Below are positions 1 through 9,830 of a DNA stretch of 64,000 bases, piece after piece (within the stretch, counting starts at the first letter, position 1; every line of letters begins with the position of its first letter). The position numbers and the translations under genes are program-made. The notes beneath the pieces are model-generated. The model did no database searches. It had not been told where the DNA came from and saw nothing but the letters and a program-made list of their open reading frames with translations. Origin of the DNA: VAXT01 sp963827725 (GTDB lineage: Bacteria; Actinomycetota; Thermoleophilia; Gaiellales; Gaiellaceae); assembly GCA_963827725.1 (NCBI GenBank), contig CAWHBM010000001.1, positions 930,001-994,000 on the forward strand, in the 5' to 3' direction.

Positions 1-990
1 GAGGAAAGCGGACACCCCGAGTTCGTGATCGTCCTGTTCGACGCGCTGGAGCGACGATCCGGTCGCAGGACTGCGATCTGCCGTGCGGCACGAGTTGAGC
101 GACTCTATTCGGGTCGGCGCTCCTCGACGAGCGCGACGGCGAGCCGCTCGGCCGAGACCCTCGCCCGATGGTCGCGATGCTCTCGCGTGCGACGTGCTGC
201 TCGTGCTCGACCAGGCCGAGGAGTACTTCCTCTACCATTCCGACGAAGGAGGGCTTGCCGAGGAGCTGCCCGAGCTCGTCACTCGTCCCGGACTTCGCGT
301 CCGCGTGCTCCTCTGTCTTCGCGAGGACGCGCTGGCCAAGCTCGACCGATTCAAGGGGCACATTCCGAATCTGTTCGGGAACTATCTGCGGCTCGACCAC
401 CTCGACCGCCGCTCCGCGAGGGCAGCGATCGAAGGCCCGGTCGAACGCTACAACGAGCTCGCGAGGGAGGCCGGTCGGATCGAGCTCGAGCCCGCCCTCA
501 TGGAAGCCGTTCTCGAGGAGACGGTGGCCGGGCGGGTCGATCTCGGAGAGGCAGGGATCGGAATTGCCCCCGGAGCGGCAGATGAGAGCCGGGTCGAGGC
601 GGCCTACCTCCAGCTCGTGATGGAGCGTGTCTGGGACGAGGAGCGAGCGGCGGGGTCGAACACGGCTTGCGCGCCTCTACACTCGATCGACTCGGAGGCG
701 CGGAGGAGATCGTCCGGGCCCATCTCCACCGGGCGGTGGACGCTCTGTCGTCCGCCCGAGAAGGACGTCGCTGCGGATGTCTTCCGCTACCTCGTCACGC
801 CGTCCGGGGCAAAGATCGCTCACGGGGTCGGCGATCTGGCCGAATACACGGCCGTCGACGAAGAAGCGTCTCGCTGCCGGTCCTGACGATGCTCGGCCGC
901 GAGCGCATCGTCAGACCGGTTGACGGAGCGGGCTCCGACGGCGCGCGCTACGAGATCTTTCACGACGTGCTCTGCCGAGGCGGTCCTCGC
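1..990 (+). pseudogene. nSTAND1-type NTPase domain, 5' part of a STAND-WD40 protein, broken by several frameshifts
   Basis: Seen: the left edge cuts the gene and the Walker A region lies outside. Reading piecewise across frames gives a continuous nSTAND1-like protein. A Walker B-like LLVLDQAEEYFLYH (near 197-240) is followed by LREDALAKLDRFKG and PNLFGNYLRLDHLD, all in frame 2. Near 660 it moves to frame 1 (GGAEEIVRAHL), near 755 back to frame 2 (DVAADVFRYLVTPSG), near 875 to frame 1 (LPVLTMLGRERI, YEIFHDVL) and near 980 to frame 2 again. Another shift probably lies at 60-180. Known: nSTAND1 NTPases couple nucleotide binding to ligand sensing by C-terminal repeats. Inference: each piece is well conserved, so recent indels or read errors are likelier than old decay. 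Confidence 0.7.
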
Positions 991-3391
991 GTGGCGGCGG
1001 GAGCGCGAGCTCGACCGCGAGCGGCGCACGGCAGCTCGACGACAACGCCGCCTCCTTCTGGTTGCGATTGCGGCGCTCGTCGGGCTCGCGGCAATGGCGG
1101 CTGTTGCCGTCTACGCTCTGGCACAGCGTGGCGAGGCGCGGTCGAGCGCGCGCGCGGCTAGGGCGAGCGCGCGCACCGCCAGTGCGGGGGAGCTCTCGGC
1201 GCGTGCCGTCTCCGACCTGTCAATCGATCCACTGCGGAGCGTCGAGCGTGCGCTTCGAGCCGGAAAGCTCCAGCCGAGCCTCGCTGCAGAGGGCCTTCTG
1301 AGGACCGCCCTCATCGAGTCACGTGTGCGCAGGATCCTCGACGCGGGAAGAGGGCCGGTGAACGCGGCCGCGTACAGTTCCGATGGCTCACTCGTTGTGA
1401 CCGCCTCCGACGACGGCTCCGCGCGTGTCTTCCGCGCACGGGACGGTGCCCGGATCGCCACGTTGTCCCATGAGAACAGCGTGACGAGCGCTAGCTTCAG
1501 CGCCACCGGGCGCATGATCGTGACGGCGAGTCGAGACGGAACCGCGCGGATGTGGACAGCGTCAGGGCGGGAGCTTCGAAAATTCTCTCACGGAGCGCCG
1601 GTGCTCGACGCTGTGTTCACGCCGGACTCGCAGCTCGTCGTCACGATCGCGGGCGACGCCACTGTTCACGTGTGGAGCACCTCGGGCACGCAGAGCGACC
1701 ATGTGTTTCACGAACCTTTGGCACCGCGCAGCGTCGTGGTCAGTCCAGATAGTCGACGGGCGGTGGTCGTGGGTCGCGACCGATTTGTCCGTGTGTACGA
1801 CCTCGTCGGAGGACTCGGCTTGCTGTACTCGCTCGAGCATGGCGGCCCGGCGCTCAGCGCCGCGTTCGGCCAGAGCCCAGCGCTCCTTGCGACTGGAAGC
1901 GCCGACGACCTGGGTCGCACCTGGACGCAGACCGGCAGCCCTCGCTACAAACTGCCCCACGAGGGCCGCGTCGTCGACGTGGCTGTCAGTCCCGGCGGGC
2001 AGTTCGTCGCAACGGCGAGCTCGGATGGCACTGCTGAGATCTGGGACGTGGCCATCCCTCCGCGTGGTCATCTGGTCGCGACACTCTCGGGCCATTCGAA
2101 TGCAGTGAACGACGTGACGTTCAGCCGTGATGGGCTCTACGTCGTTACCTCCAGCCGCGACGGCACCGCGCGCATCTGGACGACGGATCGCGGCCAGCTC
2201 CAGACCGTCCTCGCCGGTCACCAAGCATCCGTGCGAGGGGCCTGGTTCAGCCCGACCGGCGGCGACGTACTGACGTACGCCGAAAATGGCACGGCGCGCA
2301 TCTGGGATGCCGGCACCACGCCGGAGCTGCGAATTTTCGGCAGCCACGACGGTGAGGTGAAAACGCTCGCTGTCGCGCGAAACGTCGCCGTGACGGCGAG
2401 CGACGATGGGACAGCCCGGATCTGGAATTTCCGTGGCAGGCGTTTCGCCGAGCTTCGCCATCAGGGACCCGTCCGTGATTCGGCGTTCAGCCCTGATGGT
2501 CGGCTCGTGGTGACCGCTTCAGCCGACCACAGCGCCAAGGTCTGGGCGTCCTCGGGCTCGCTCCGGAGGACGCTCCCTCAGCGCGCGGCCGTGAACACGG
2601 CGGTGTTTAGCCCCGACTCCGAGGTCGTCGCCACAGGGGCTGCCGACGGCGAGATCGGCATCTGGGACGCGCGGTCCGGCAAGCAAGCGCCGTCGTTCCG
2701 GGCGACGGCTCCCATCACAAGCCTTGCCTTCAGTCCGGATGGGAAGCGCCTTGCCGCGGCGGCCGGCAACGTCGTGCTCGTCTGGAACATGAAGAGCCGA
2801 CGGCGCGAATGGAAGAACGCAGACCACCGGCTGCGGATCGTCGCACTCTCTTTCAGCCCGGACGGAGCTCTTGTGCTGACCGCCAGCAACGACGGGACGG
2901 CCCGTCTGTGGAACGCTGCTTCCGGGCGGCTTGAGCACGCGCCGCTGCGCGGACACCGAAGCGCGCTGACCTCGGCCCGCTTCAGCCCGGACGGGCGACT
3001 GGTGGTGACCGCGAGCAAGGACCGCGACGCCCGGCTCTGGAACGTTCGCACCGGGTTACTGGTGCGGCCGGTCCTGCGAGGACACAGAGGAGTCGTAAGC
3101 GACGCGAGGTTCAGCAGCGACGGCCGTTGGGTCATCACCGCCGGCTCCGGAAGGGCTGGTCTCTGGCTGGCCCGTTCCAACCGACCCGTTCTCTTCTTGC
3201 GCGGCCAGGTACAGGGGCGTCGCCAAGTCGGTCTCCTCCAAGCAGCGGCCGTCCTCCCCGGTAGTCAAAGGATCGTTACCGCGGCGGCCGACGGGACCGT
3301 TCGCACGTATCTCTGCAAGGTCTGCACGGGGTTGCAAGGGCTCGAAGACCTCGCCAAGGCCCGGCTTGGCAGCGTGGGTGGTACGCCCTAG
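920..3391 (+). CDS. WD40 beta-propeller part of the STAND NTPase protein
   Basis: This is the longest uninterrupted frame of the same gene; 920 is only the open-frame limit and the genuine frame joins near 985. A charged linker (AWRRERELDRERR) is followed by a hydrophobic helix (LLLVAIAALVGLAAMAAVAV), probably one membrane span, then an Ala/Arg coiled segment. From about 1360 I count about 16 WD40 blades, most of the form FSPDGRLVVTAS-DGTARIW, enough for two seven- or eight-bladed propellers. No frameshift occurs over about 2.4 kb here, unlike the NTPase part. The propellers probably sense a ligand or partner protein. The stop is TAG at 3389. The downstream neighbour is the uvrB fragment. Function is unknown; regulatory or defence roles are both possible for STAND-WD40 proteins. 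Confidence 0.75.
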   Translation: MTERAPTARATRSFTTCSAEAVLAWRRERELDRERRTAARRQRRLLLVAIAALVGLAAMAAVAVYALAQRGEARSSARAARASARTASAGELSARAVSDLSIDPLRSVERALRAGKLQPSLAAEGLLRTALIESRVRRILDAGRGPVNAAAYSSDGSLVVTASDDGSARVFRARDGARIATLSHENSVTSASFSATGRMIVTASRDGTARMWTASGRELRKFSHGAPVLDAVFTPDSQLVVTIAGDATVHVWSTSGTQSDHVFHEPLAPRSVVVSPDSRRAVVVGRDRFVRVYDLVGGLGLLYSLEHGGPALSAAFGQSPALLATGSADDLGRTWTQTGSPRYKLPHEGRVVDVAVSPGGQFVATASSDGTAEIWDVAIPPRGHLVATLSGHSNAVNDVTFSRDGLYVVTSSRDGTARIWTTDRGQLQTVLAGHQASVRGAWFSPTGGDVLTYAENGTARIWDAGTTPELRIFGSHDGEVKTLAVARNVAVTASDDGTARIWNFRGRRFAELRHQGPVRDSAFSPDGRLVVTASADHSAKVWASSGSLRRTLPQRAAVNTAVFSPDSEVVATGAADGEIGIWDARSGKQAPSFRATAPITSLAFSPDGKRLAAAAGNVVLVWNMKSRRREWKNADHRLRIVALSFSPDGALVLTASNDGTARLWNAASGRLEHAPLRGHRSALTSARFSPDGRLVVTASKDRDARLWNVRTGLLVRPVLRGHRGVVSDARFSSDGRWVITAGSGRAGLWLARSNRPVLFLRGQVQGRRQVGLLQAAAVLPGSQRIVTAAADGTVRTYLCKVCTGLQGLEDLAKARLGSVGGTP

Positions 3392-3408
3392 ACGGATACC
3401 CTTCGTCG

Positions 3409-3777
3409 GTGGCCACCGCGTTCAAGACAGCCGTTGCGTACAAGCCCACCGGCGACCAGCCGCAGGCGATCGCGCAGCTTTCCGAGAGCCTGCGCTCCGG
3501 CGCTCAGTACCAGAGCCTGCTCGGCGCGACCGGCACCGGGAAGACCGCGACGATGGCCTGGATCATCGAGGAGCTCCAGCGCCCGGCGCTCGTGATCGCG
3601 CACAACAAGACGCTCGCCGCGCAGCTCTGCAACGAGTTCCGCGAGTTCTTCCCGAGGACGTCGTCGAGTACTTCGTCCCGTACTGCGACCACTAGCCACG
3701 GCTACGTCCCGCACGCCGATCTCTATTTCGGCCCCGCGGCGATCGCGGTAGGCGCGGGATCTCTCCCATCTAGGTAG
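3409..3777 (+). pseudogene. Truncated duplicate of the uvrB 5' end
   Basis: From a GTG at 3409 the frame gives an N-terminus matching intact UvrB at 6425. From the TGDQP motif to the REFFP motif (about 69 codons, including Walker A GATGTGKT) the two proteins are identical, while the DNA differs at five synonymous third positions. Just after REFFP a one-base loss shifts the frame. The other frame continues as EDVVEYFVPYCDH and stops at a TAG near 3692, and similarity fades around the VPQADLY motif. The fragment lacks the rest of UvrB and cannot work as an excinuclease subunit. It lies just 18 bases after the WD40 stop, with no promoter that I recognise. It looks like a displaced 5' end left by an insertion event or a partial tandem duplication. 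Confidence 0.85.
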
Positions 3778-3835
3778 TCATTTCGCACGTCGATTAGACG
3801 TAAACGCCTCTGCAGGAGATGATCCGCAGCATCCC

Positions 3836-6337
3836 GTGCACCCTGTGAGGCTCCCTGGCATCGCGCGGAGGTCGGTGCACCTCGCCGTCCTTTCCTCGTT
3901 CGCGCTGGCGCAGCCCTTGCTCGACATTCTCGGCAAGAACGCCACGTTCTTCGTGGTGCGGGGCTCGTCCGGTCGCGAGATCGTGCTCTTCGCGCTCGCG
4001 CTCACAATTCTGCCGCCGGTCTTGCTCGGCCTGGCGGTGCTCGGTGCGGACGCGATCGACCCATTTCTGGGGCACGCACTCCACCTCGTCTTCGTTGCTG
4101 CTCTCACCGCAGCTGTTGCCCTTCGCGCGCTCAAGGGCATCGGCTCGTCCGCCGGCGCGCTTCTCCTCGTGGCGGCTCTCGTTGGGCTCGGGGGAGCAGC
4201 TCTCTATCGGAGAACTCGTGCTTTCCAGCAGTTCCTCACCTTGCTCGCCCCCGCGCCGCTCATCTTCCTCGGGCTCTTTCTCGGCGGCTCGGACATCTCG
4301 CGGCTCGCGTTCGGAGACGAACCGCAGGTGCGCACGGTGGACACGCAATCCCGGACTCCGGTAGTGCTGATCGTGCTCGACGAGTTCAGCACCGTCGCTC
4401 TGATGGACAGGAACGAGCGGATCGACGCGAAACGATTCCCTCACTTCGCAGCCCTCGCCGCGGACGCCACGTGGCATCGCACTGCTACTTCCGTCCACTT
4501 TCATACGGACCAGGCGGTTTCGGCGGTTCTCACGGGTCGACTGCCGCCCGTGCCTCACCGCTTGCCGACCTTCGCCGATCACCCGCGGAACGTCTTCACT
4601 CTCTTTGGCGGCGACTACCGGCTTCGCGCGTTCGAGGCGATCACGTCGCTCTGCCCGCGCTCTTTGTGTACAGGAGCTTCGTCTCCGGTGATCGCGGAAG
4701 ATTCCACCAAAGCGGTACCGGGCGGCACCGACGTGCTCTTCTCCGACCTGGCCGTCGTCTACCTCCACGCGGTCCTACCCAAAGAGCTGGCCGCGCGGGT
4801 GCCTCCGATCGGAGACAGCTGGGGAGATTTCAGAGGCCTACGTGATGGAGGAAGGACACAAGCGCCGCGTGGTCCCACCCCAGCGGCGGCCGGCAGCTGC
4901 GGAGGATTGTTCTGTCCGTTGACCCAGGCGATCTCGCCCGACGCGAGGCCCACGCTCTACTTCCTACATCTGCTACTTCCGCACGCCCCCTGGACGCATC
5001 TTCCATCGGGCAAGCGTTACGCCGCCACCAATGTCCGCGAATTCCCCGGACTTCACGAGGCGAGCTGGGGCCACGACCAATGGCTGGCGCTGCAGGCGTA
5101 CCAGCGCTATCTCCTGCAGGTCGGGTACACGGACCGCGGCCTCGGGATCGTCATGGCACGCCTGCGGTCAGCGGGCCTCTACGACCGTGCCGTCGTGGTG
5201 GTCACCGCCGATCACGGGGTCAGCTTTCGCCTCGGCGAGCCTCGCAGGAACCTGACGAGGGCCAACTTTCCTGACATCGCTCTCGTCCCCCTGCTCGTCA
5301 AAGCGCCGGGCCAGAAACGCGGACGTATCGTCGACGATCTCGCCCGGACGATCGACGTGTTGCCGACGATCGCGGATGCTGCGAACGCACGGCTTCCGTG
5401 GCAGCTCGATGGGCACTCGCTTCTCGGACGCAGCGCGGGCAGCGACGGCGAGATCACGATTGCCGACCTGGACGGCGCCCCGATCACGGCCCGGTTGTCG
5501 ACGCTCGTCTCAGAGCGGCGGCTGGCGCTCGACAGGCAGATCTCGGTCTTCGGCACCGGCGCTTTCGCGGGCGTCTACCGGATAGGCCCTCACCATGAGC
5601 TCCTCGGGCGTCGAACCGCCGATCTTCGCGTCGAGCAACGCCGAGATGTCCGCTTCGTACTGGATGGCGCCGAGCTTCTGCGCTCCGTGGATCCTGATTC
5701 AGAGGTCTTGCCCACGTATATCACCGGCAAGATCGTCGGAGACATCGGCGAGCGAGTACCGCTTGCGGTCGGCGTGAACGGCTCAGTTACGGCCATGACT
5801 CGCACGTACGAAGATGACGGAGAGACACGCTTCGCGGCTCTCATCCCGAGGCGTTCGCTCCGAGCGGGCTCGAACGACGTCGAGATCTTCGCCATCCGGC
5901 TGCAAACCGGATCGTTCGTACTCGCCCAGCTTAGAGGAGGCAATGCCACATTCGTCCTGAGCGGGAGAAGTGGCCGTGAGGTGATCCAGTCGTCGGAAGG
6001 GCAGGCGGTGCGTGTAGTGCCAGGAGCACTCCTCGGGAGTGTCCGTGCCGTGACCCCGGGTGGCAACGTGATCTTCACCGGCTCCGCGCTCGATGCGAAC
6101 ACCGACGCTCAGGCAGACTCTGTTGTCGTCTTCGTCGACGGGCACTCGATCTACGTCTCTCCGGCGGCCAACGTCAAGCGCCGCGGCATCGAACGAGCAG
6201 GATTCCGTTTCGAGCTCCCGGATCGATTGCTGCCCGAGCCGGGAAAGGCGCGGCGCATCCGTCTGTTCGCGATTCGGGGTAACACCGCGTCAGAGCTGCG
6301 ATACACCGGCTTCTACCTCACGGTCGGGCGCCACTAG
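3836..6337 (+). CDS. Membrane-anchored sulfatase/phosphoethanolamine-transferase-like protein
   Basis: 833 aa from a GTG at 3836 (another GTG three codons on); a possible ribosome site AGGAG at 3814 is rather far upstream, so the start is uncertain. The N-terminus has about five hydrophobic helices (residues 10-165). An alkaline phosphatase/sulfatase-fold domain follows: LIVLDEFS with a metal-type Asp near 182, SVHFHTDQAVSAVLTG with a possible nucleophile Thr near 224, LYFLHLLLPHAPW, and VVTADHGVSF with metal-type Asp459/His460. About 280 C-terminal residues form an unassigned beta-rich region. Known: relatives hydrolyse or transfer sulfate, phosphate or phosphoglycerol groups on the outer face of the membrane. 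The gene sits alone between the uvrB fragment and intact uvrB and may have arrived with the event that duplicated uvrB DNA. The substrate is unknown. Confidence 0.75.
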   Translation: MHPVRLPGIARRSVHLAVLSSFALAQPLLDILGKNATFFVVRGSSGREIVLFALALTILPPVLLGLAVLGADAIDPFLGHALHLVFVAALTAAVALRALKGIGSSAGALLLVAALVGLGGAALYRRTRAFQQFLTLLAPAPLIFLGLFLGGSDISRLAFGDEPQVRTVDTQSRTPVVLIVLDEFSTVALMDRNERIDAKRFPHFAALAADATWHRTATSVHFHTDQAVSAVLTGRLPPVPHRLPTFADHPRNVFTLFGGDYRLRAFEAITSLCPRSLCTGASSPVIAEDSTKAVPGGTDVLFSDLAVVYLHAVLPKELAARVPPIGDSWGDFRGLRDGGRTQAPRGPTPAAAGSCGGLFCPLTQAISPDARPTLYFLHLLLPHAPWTHLPSGKRYAATNVREFPGLHEASWGHDQWLALQAYQRYLLQVGYTDRGLGIVMARLRSAGLYDRAVVVVTADHGVSFRLGEPRRNLTRANFPDIALVPLLVKAPGQKRGRIVDDLARTIDVLPTIADAANARLPWQLDGHSLLGRSAGSDGEITIADLDGAPITARLSTLVSERRLALDRQISVFGTGAFAGVYRIGPHHELLGRRTADLRVEQRRDVRFVLDGAELLRSVDPDSEVLPTYITGKIVGDIGERVPLAVGVNGSVTAMTRTYEDDGETRFAALIPRRSLRAGSNDVEIFAIRLQTGSFVLAQLRGGNATFVLSGRSGREVIQSSEGQAVRVVPGALLGSVRAVTPGGNVIFTGSALDANTDAQADSVVVFVDGHSIYVSPAANVKRRGIERAGFRFELPDRLLPEPGKARRIRLFAIRGNTASELRYTGFYLTVGRH

Positions 6338-6412
6338 CTTCCGCGTTGCGAGGGTGCCCGTTCGTGGCTTCTCGGGACGGTTCGTCTGGCGGGACGCCCA
6401 GCGGCTGGTGGC

Positions 6413-6418
6413 TACGCT
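6413..6418 (+). promoter_or_regulatory. Probable -10 element of a leaderless uvrB transcript
   Basis: TACGCT ends six bases before the uvrB ATG at 6425 and there is no Shine-Dalgarno sequence. The spacing predicts transcription starting at or next to the A of ATG. The same geometry recurs at many genes in this window. Confidence 0.45.
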
Positions 6419-6424
6419 GTCGTC

Positions 6425-8428
6425 ATGGCCCCCTTCAAGACATCGGTTGCCTACGAGCCGACCGGCGACCAGCCGCAGGCGATCGCGCAGCTCTCCGAGA
6501 GCCTGCGCTCCGGAGCTCAGTACCAGAGCCTGCTCGGCGCGACCGGCACCGGTAAGACCGCGACGATGGCCTGGATCATCGAGGAGCTGCAGCGCCCGGC
6601 GCTCGTGATCGCGCACAACAAGACGCTCGCCGCGCAGCTCTGCAACGAGTTCCGCGAGTTCTTCCCCGAAAACGCGGTCGAGTACTTCGTCTCGTACTAC
6701 GACTACTACCAACCCGAGGCGTACGTGCCTCAGGCCGATCTCTACATCGAGAAGGACTCGTCCCGGAACGACGACATCGACCGGCTTCGCCACTCTGCGA
6801 CGTCGAGCCTGCTCTCGCGCAGCGACGCCGTCATCGTCGCGTCGGTCTCAGCGATCTACGGCCTCGGCTCGCCGGAGGAATACGAGAAGCGGGTCGTGAT
6901 GATGCACGTGGGCGAGTCGCAGGACCGCGACGTCATCCTCCGCAAGCTCGTCGACATTCACTACTCGCGCAACGACACGCTGCTCGGGCGCGGGAAGTTC
7001 CGGGTCAAGGGAGATGTGATCGAGATTCAGCCGGCGCACGAGGAGTCGGCCTACCGGATCTCCATGTTCGGCGACGAGATCGAGCAGATCACGCACTTCC
7101 ACCCGATGACCGGCGAAGTCTTCGGGAAGCTCGAGTATCTGAACATCTTCCCGGCAACCCAGTACGTGACCTCGAAGCCGACGATCGAGCGCGCCGCCGA
7201 CGAGATCCACCTCGAGATGGAGCAGCAGGTGAAGGCCTTCGAGTCTGAGGGGCGGATGCTCGAAGCGCATCGCATCCGGCAGCGGACCGAGTACGACCTC
7301 GAGATGATGAAGGAGCTCGGCTTCTGCAACGGGATCGAGAACTACTCGAGGATCCTGGACGGGCGCCCGCCGGGCTCGGCGCCGTACACGCTGATCGACT
7401 ACTTCCCGTCCGACTTCATCGTGTTCCTGGACGAGTCGCACCAGTCCGTGCCCCAGATCGGCGGCATGTACGAGGGCGACCGCTCGCGCAAGCAGACGCT
7501 CGTGGACTTCGGCTTTCGACTCCCCTCGGCTCTCGACAACAGGCCGCTTCGCTTCGACGAGTTCCTCGGCAAGGTGCCGCAGCTCGTCTTCGTCTCCGCG
7601 ACGCCGGGCGCGTTCGAGCTTCGCCACTCGACGGTCGTCGCCGAACAACTCGTGCGCCCGACCGGCATCGTCGACCCCGAGGTCGAGCTCCGTGCGACGA
7701 AGAACCAGATCGACGACCTGCTGAACGAGATCCGCCGCCGCGAGGAGCTCGGCGAGCGCACGCTCGTCACGACGCTGACGAAGAAGATGTCGGAGGACCT
7801 GACCGACTACCTGCTCGAGTCGGGCGTCAAGGCGCGGTACCTCCACTCCGAGGTGGACACGCTCGACCGGATCCAGATCATCCGCGAGCTGCGGCTCGGC
7901 GAGTACGACGTTCTCGTCGGGGTGAACCTCCTGCGCGAGGGGCTCGACCTGCCGGAGGTCTCGCTCGTGGCCGTGCTCGACGCAGACAAGGAGGGGTTCC
8001 TGCGCGGGAAGACCGCGCTCATCCAGACGATCGGGCGGGCCGCGCGAAACACGAACGGCAAAGTGCTGATGTACGCGGACAAGATGACCGAGGCGATCAA
8101 GGGCGCGCTCGAGGAGACGAACCGCCGCCGGGCCGTCCAGCTCGCGTACAACGAGGAGCACGGGATCACGCCGGAGTCGATCCAGAAGGGCGTCTCCGAC
8201 ATCGCCGAGTTCCTCTCGCTGGAAGCGCCGCACGTCCCGCGCCGGCGCCGGAAGGGAGCGCGCGAGGTCGAGGGGATGACCCCGGCCGAGATCGAGCGCC
8301 TCGCCGTCACGCTCGAAGAGGAGATGTTCGCCGCCGCGGAGGAGCTCCGCTTCGAGTACGCGGCGAAGCTCAGAGACGAGATCAAGGATCTCCGTCGCGA
8401 GCTCCAGGCCGCGGCGCCCGCGGCCTAG
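6425..8428 (+). CDS. uvrB: UvrABC excinuclease subunit B
   Basis: 667 aa, full length for UvrB. It is the DNA-damage verification helicase of nucleotide excision repair, loaded by UvrA and nicking with UvrC. Visible: Walker A GATGTGKT (residues 38-45); the beta-hairpin region YYDYYQPEAYVPQADLY that inserts between DNA strands; the helicase box DESH; motif VGVNLLREGLDLPEVSLV; motif QTIGRAARN; and a C-terminal UVR domain (EEMFAAAEELRFEYAAKLRDE, truncated here as EEMFAAAEELRFEYA) that contacts UvrC. The start is ATG with no ribosome site, preceded by a -10 at 6413. The stop overlaps the stop of the convergent propeller gene in a shared CTAG. uvrA lies about 4.4 kb downstream. A near-identical 5' fragment lies at 3409. 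Confidence 0.98.
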   Translation: MAPFKTSVAYEPTGDQPQAIAQLSESLRSGAQYQSLLGATGTGKTATMAWIIEELQRPALVIAHNKTLAAQLCNEFREFFPENAVEYFVSYYDYYQPEAYVPQADLYIEKDSSRNDDIDRLRHSATSSLLSRSDAVIVASVSAIYGLGSPEEYEKRVVMMHVGESQDRDVILRKLVDIHYSRNDTLLGRGKFRVKGDVIEIQPAHEESAYRISMFGDEIEQITHFHPMTGEVFGKLEYLNIFPATQYVTSKPTIERAADEIHLEMEQQVKAFESEGRMLEAHRIRQRTEYDLEMMKELGFCNGIENYSRILDGRPPGSAPYTLIDYFPSDFIVFLDESHQSVPQIGGMYEGDRSRKQTLVDFGFRLPSALDNRPLRFDEFLGKVPQLVFVSATPGAFELRHSTVVAEQLVRPTGIVDPEVELRATKNQIDDLLNEIRRREELGERTLVTTLTKKMSEDLTDYLLESGVKARYLHSEVDTLDRIQIIRELRLGEYDVLVGVNLLREGLDLPEVSLVAVLDADKEGFLRGKTALIQTIGRAARNTNGKVLMYADKMTEAIKGALEETNRRRAVQLAYNEEHGITPESIQKGVSDIAEFLSLEAPHVPRRRRKGAREVEGMTPAEIERLAVTLEEEMFAAAEELRFEYAAKLRDEIKDLRRELQAAAPAA

Positions 8429-9713
8429 GGTGGTTCGGCCGGAGCGATCGTGATCGGCGGCTGGTCGATGGTCGTTCCCTCGTTCATGAGCCGGACGCCG
8501 CGGAGGTCGTACTTCTCGGCGTATGCCGAACGCGCGGCCCACCAGGTCACGAAGTAGTTCGCGCCGTCGAAGCCGATGCCATGCGCCCCCTGGTCATGAG
8601 GTGCGGTCGAAATCGCTCTCCCGTCGGAGTCGAGCACCGCACCGTCAGTGCTGACACGAGCGCTGTAGACGTCCCCGGTCCCGACGAAGTAGCTTGGCTC
8701 GACCTCCTCATCGTGGCTTCGGTCCACACCACGAGGTAATTCGACCCGTCGAACGCGACGCTCTGGCCGCCGTCGTCGTTCTCGCTTCGTGCGATCAGCA
8801 CGCCCTGCGGATCGAGGACCGATCCACCGCGGCTGACGCGGGCGCCCAAGATGTCTTGGGAATAGCCCGTTTCCCAGTCCGTCCAGGCTACGAGGTAGTT
8901 CTCGTCACCGAAGGCCACAGCCGGGGCGTCCCAGGCGCGGCCACCCCTCGAAATCCTGATGGGCTTCGGGTCGAGGGTCTTTCCTGCCCGCGAGACCCGG
9001 GCTCCGAAGATGTCGTAGAGCTCTCCGGACTCCTCCGACCACGCCACGAGATAGCGAGTGCCGTCGAACGCAACGACGGGATCGCCTTGCCCCTTGGGCC
9101 CCGACGAGATGACGAAGCCGTTCGCATCCAGGACCATCCCAGTCGTGGTCATCCGAGCGCCGGAGATGTCTCCGGAGCCTGAGCCGGTGTCGGTCCAGAC
9201 GACGAGAAACCGAGAGCCGTCGAACGCGACGCTCGGGTCGAGCTGCTGCTCCGCGGCGGTCGAGATCCGAATCCCGTCTCGGTCGAGCACGACGCCTGCG
9301 CGAGTGACGCGAGCGCCGAAGACATCGTCTTGCGGGTCATCTGGATCCGGCCTCAATCGGTCGTCCGACCAGACGACGAGAAAGTTACGGCCGTCGAAAG
9401 CGACCTGAGGGTCGGCCTGCGACTCTCTGGCAGTCGAGATTCGGATCGGCGGTCGGTCGAGAACCGTTCCGGCCTCGCTGATCCGCGCGCCGTAGACGTC
9501 GCTTTCAAAGTCGCGGTTCAGGTCGTCGTCCCAGACGACGAAATAGTTCGTGCCGTCGAACGCAATCCGCTCCCAAGACCCAACCGCCGTTGGCTTCTCG
9601 GACGGCTCCGAGTCGAACGTGCGAACGAGTGCGAGTCCGAGCGCTGCGACGACGAGAAAGCCGAGCGCCACGACGGCGAGAACCGTTGTGCGAGTCCCGA
9701 ATTTCAGATTCAC
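8425..9713 (-). CDS. Secreted seven-repeat beta-propeller protein (frameshifted)
   Basis: Starts at a GTG at 9713 with an N-terminal hydrophobic segment (TVLAVVALGFLVVAALGLAL), a signal peptide or anchor. Seven repeats of about 50 residues follow, each with the core AFDGxxYLVVWxD and a strand such as GARVSRAGxxLDPxxIRIS. Six are in the first frame; a one-base shift near 8700-8715 moves the seventh (GIGFDGANYFVTWW) and the tail to another frame ending at 8425. Seven repeats suit a seven-bladed propeller. The stop codon is interleaved with that of uvrB. Function is unknown; similar propellers are usually extracellular binding proteins. A 12-base word at the rex start codon, GTGTTACAAACC, also occurs upstream of this gene (9725-9736). 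Confidence 0.7.
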
Positions 9714-9830
9714 CGAAAGCGATCGGTTTGTAACACGGCTGGGCTAGCGGCCTAGCCTCCTTGCGTGGTCACGTTTCTCCTGAAGCGGTAGCGGGAACCG
9801 ACTCGGGACACCCCGAAGAGGAGGCTGTTA

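Noticed and set aside
3409..3777. A second functional uvrB or a UvrB paralogue
   Set aside because: The frame breaks after about 80 codons and the remaining helicase, hairpin and UVR regions are missing.
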